Below are positions 29,760-30,469 of a stretch of 30,469 nucleotides of DNA, piece by piece. Position numbers and translations under genes: made by a program. Below the pieces are notes generated by a model that ran no database searches, was not told where the DNA came from, and saw only the letters and a program-made list of their open reading frames with translations. Location: positions 1 through 30,469 of IMG/VR virus record IMGVR_UViG_3300017946_000060; one strand, written 5' to 3'. Numbering within the stretch: the first letter of the stretch is position 1; the number at the start of each line of letters is the position of its first letter. Source of the stretch: a virus.

Positions 29760-30036
29760 TATCTACCGCCTTTGCTGAATATTTATCTTCTACTCTGGCT
29801 AGAAACTGTATATTACTTTCATCAGTTAACCACTCAACTATGCAGCGATTATTTTTATCTACTAGCACTATTCCATCTTCGCGGAATGTTGCCAGCAACT
29901 TTTCTACATAGCCCTCAGCTTGCACCAGTCGCGTGTATAGCCTGAGGATCACGTCTACATCTGCCACCTTTGCTTTTACGAACCACTCCAAGTCCCATGC
30001 GTGAATTTCCCTTCCTTCATTCTCTGATAGCGTCAT
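29752..30036 (-). CDS. Small unknown array protein (94 residues)
   Basis: I chose ATG 30036, which has AGGGG about six bases upstream; the longer version from 30111 would share 95 bases with the previous gene in another frame. Helical first half (EWFVKAKVADVDVILRLYTR) and a beta-like middle (EDGIVLVDKNNRCIVEWLTD). Confidence 0.6.
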   Translation of the reverse strand: MTLSENEGREIHAWDLEWFVKAKVADVDVILRLYTRLVQAEGYVEKLLATFREDGIVLVDKNNRCIVEWLTDESNIQFLARVEDKYSAKAVDNE

Positions 30037-30358
30037 TTTCATCCCCTTTTTTGTTTTTTTTATTACTTTCAGCAATTTGCTTTTTTTGTTTTCTTCTATT
30101 ACTTTCAGCAATTTGTTTATATTTATCTTTTTCTTGTTCAGTTTCTAATTGAAATATAATATTCTTGTAGTCTGTCAATTTTTCTTCATTTTCATCTAAA
30201 ACTTCTTTTAGCACAAACCTAAAATCTTCCAGTTGTCGGATAAGTATGTATTTATCTACATCACACATACTGCTTAGGTCTGCCCTGATCCACTCGATAA
30301 TACTTGTGAGAGAATCAACAAGAATATGTTTTTGCCCATGCTTGTTGATGTTAGCCAT
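30017..30358 (-). CDS. Small unknown array protein, start within or beside a hexamer repeat
   Basis: From ATG 30358 the product has 113 residues: a central helical part (SIIEWIRADLSSMCDVDKYI; EDFRFVLKEVLDENEEKLTD) and a highly basic end in which KQIAESN occurs twice. The frame stays open upstream through a hexanucleotide repeat to the window edge, adding alternating Ala-Met/Ala-Leu. No ribosome-binding site is seen before 30358, so the true start may lie off the window and the protein may carry a hydrophobic dipeptide-repeat head. Confidence 0.5.
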   Translation of the reverse strand: MANINKHGQKHILVDSLTSIIEWIRADLSSMCDVDKYILIRQLEDFRFVLKEVLDENEEKLTDYKNIIFQLETEQEKDKYKQIAESNRRKQKKQIAESNKKNKKGDENDAIRE

Positions 30359-30469
30359 CGCCAGAGCCATAGCCAGAGCCATAGCCATAGCCATCGCCAT
30401 AGCCATAGCCATCGCCATCGCCAGAGCCATCGCCAGAGCCATAGCCATCGCCATCGCCAGAGCCATAGC
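30354..30469. repeat. Hexanucleotide tandem repeat running off the window
   Basis: About 19 contiguous units of GCCATA, GCCATC or GCCAGA from 30354 to the edge. On the minus strand in the gene frame this encodes Ala-Met/Ala-Leu; another frame gives Gly with Tyr, Ser or Asp. All frames stay open because the unit length is a multiple of three. Confidence 0.9.

Noticed and set aside
30354-30469. CRISPR or telomere-like interpretation of the hexamer repeat
   Set aside because: Units are contiguous without spacers and continue an open coding frame.

Overview
The window looks like part of a temperate podovirus that is maintained as a plasmid (a phage-plasmid), or a plasmid-like prophage. The virion genes follow the T7-type order: connector/portal, scaffold, major capsid protein, tail fibre. 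The same DNA carries a plasmid partition pair, ParA plus a small ribbon-helix-helix (RHH) protein. No integrase, replicase, large terminase or lysis gene is visible, and both window edges cut genes, so the element extends beyond it. The host is probably a gammaproteobacterium related to Legionella, Coxiella or Rickettsiella. That is an inference from the PAS-LuxR regulator, the XYP-type cyclodipeptide synthase, VapD and the coiled-coil protein; no host marker gene is present.

Layout. (1) 1-14828, minus strand: a late operon. In transcription order it encodes a sigma-70 family factor, two small proteins, a metacaspase with a histidine/tyrosine-rich tail, a 48-residue protein, a protein with a parvovirus-like phospholipase A2 domain, a glycine-rich hydrophobic protein, the portal, a small protein, the scaffold, a small NrdD-tail-like protein, the major capsid protein, a 355-residue virion protein and a giant repetitive tail-fibre protein cut by the window edge. 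(2) 14829-15321: a gene-poor control region with a 20-bp inverted operator over the sigma promoter, a chromosomal-type parS-like site, a 13-bp-stem hairpin and a tRNA-like gene. (3) 15322-17425, plus strand: an unknown basic protein, a cyclodipeptide synthase and a PAS-LuxR regulator, followed by hairpin repeats and two degenerate minus-strand tRNA-like sequences. (4) 17719-18654, minus strand: parA and the RHH gene, with operator copies like those of the sigma promoter. (5) 18830-24119, plus strand: early-type genes, comprising a metallophosphoesterase, a DEDDh exonuclease, a DUF2442 protein, small DNA-binding proteins and many unknowns, ending at iteron-like repeats. (6) 24281-26694, minus strand: an AlpA-like HTH protein, a 667-bp non-coding stretch with repeated palindromes, VapD, a coiled-coil membrane protein and a probable small terminase. 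(7) 26950-27490, plus strand: three tiny genes and a terminator. (8) 27580-30469, minus strand: a tightly overlapping array of about eleven small unknown genes that ends in a hexanucleotide repeat.

How it may work. The RHH protein probably binds the shared operator family at both the par operon and the sigma promoter, which would link plasmid maintenance to control of late genes. The cyclodipeptide synthase and PAS-LuxR gene lie 10 bp apart and could form a phage-borne small-molecule signalling unit. The virion cluster carries two eukaryote-flavoured enzymes, a metacaspase and a parvovirus-type PLA2, which would suit a phage whose bacterial host lives inside eukaryotic cells. These three ideas are inferences; the domain calls behind them rest on motifs seen directly in the sequence.
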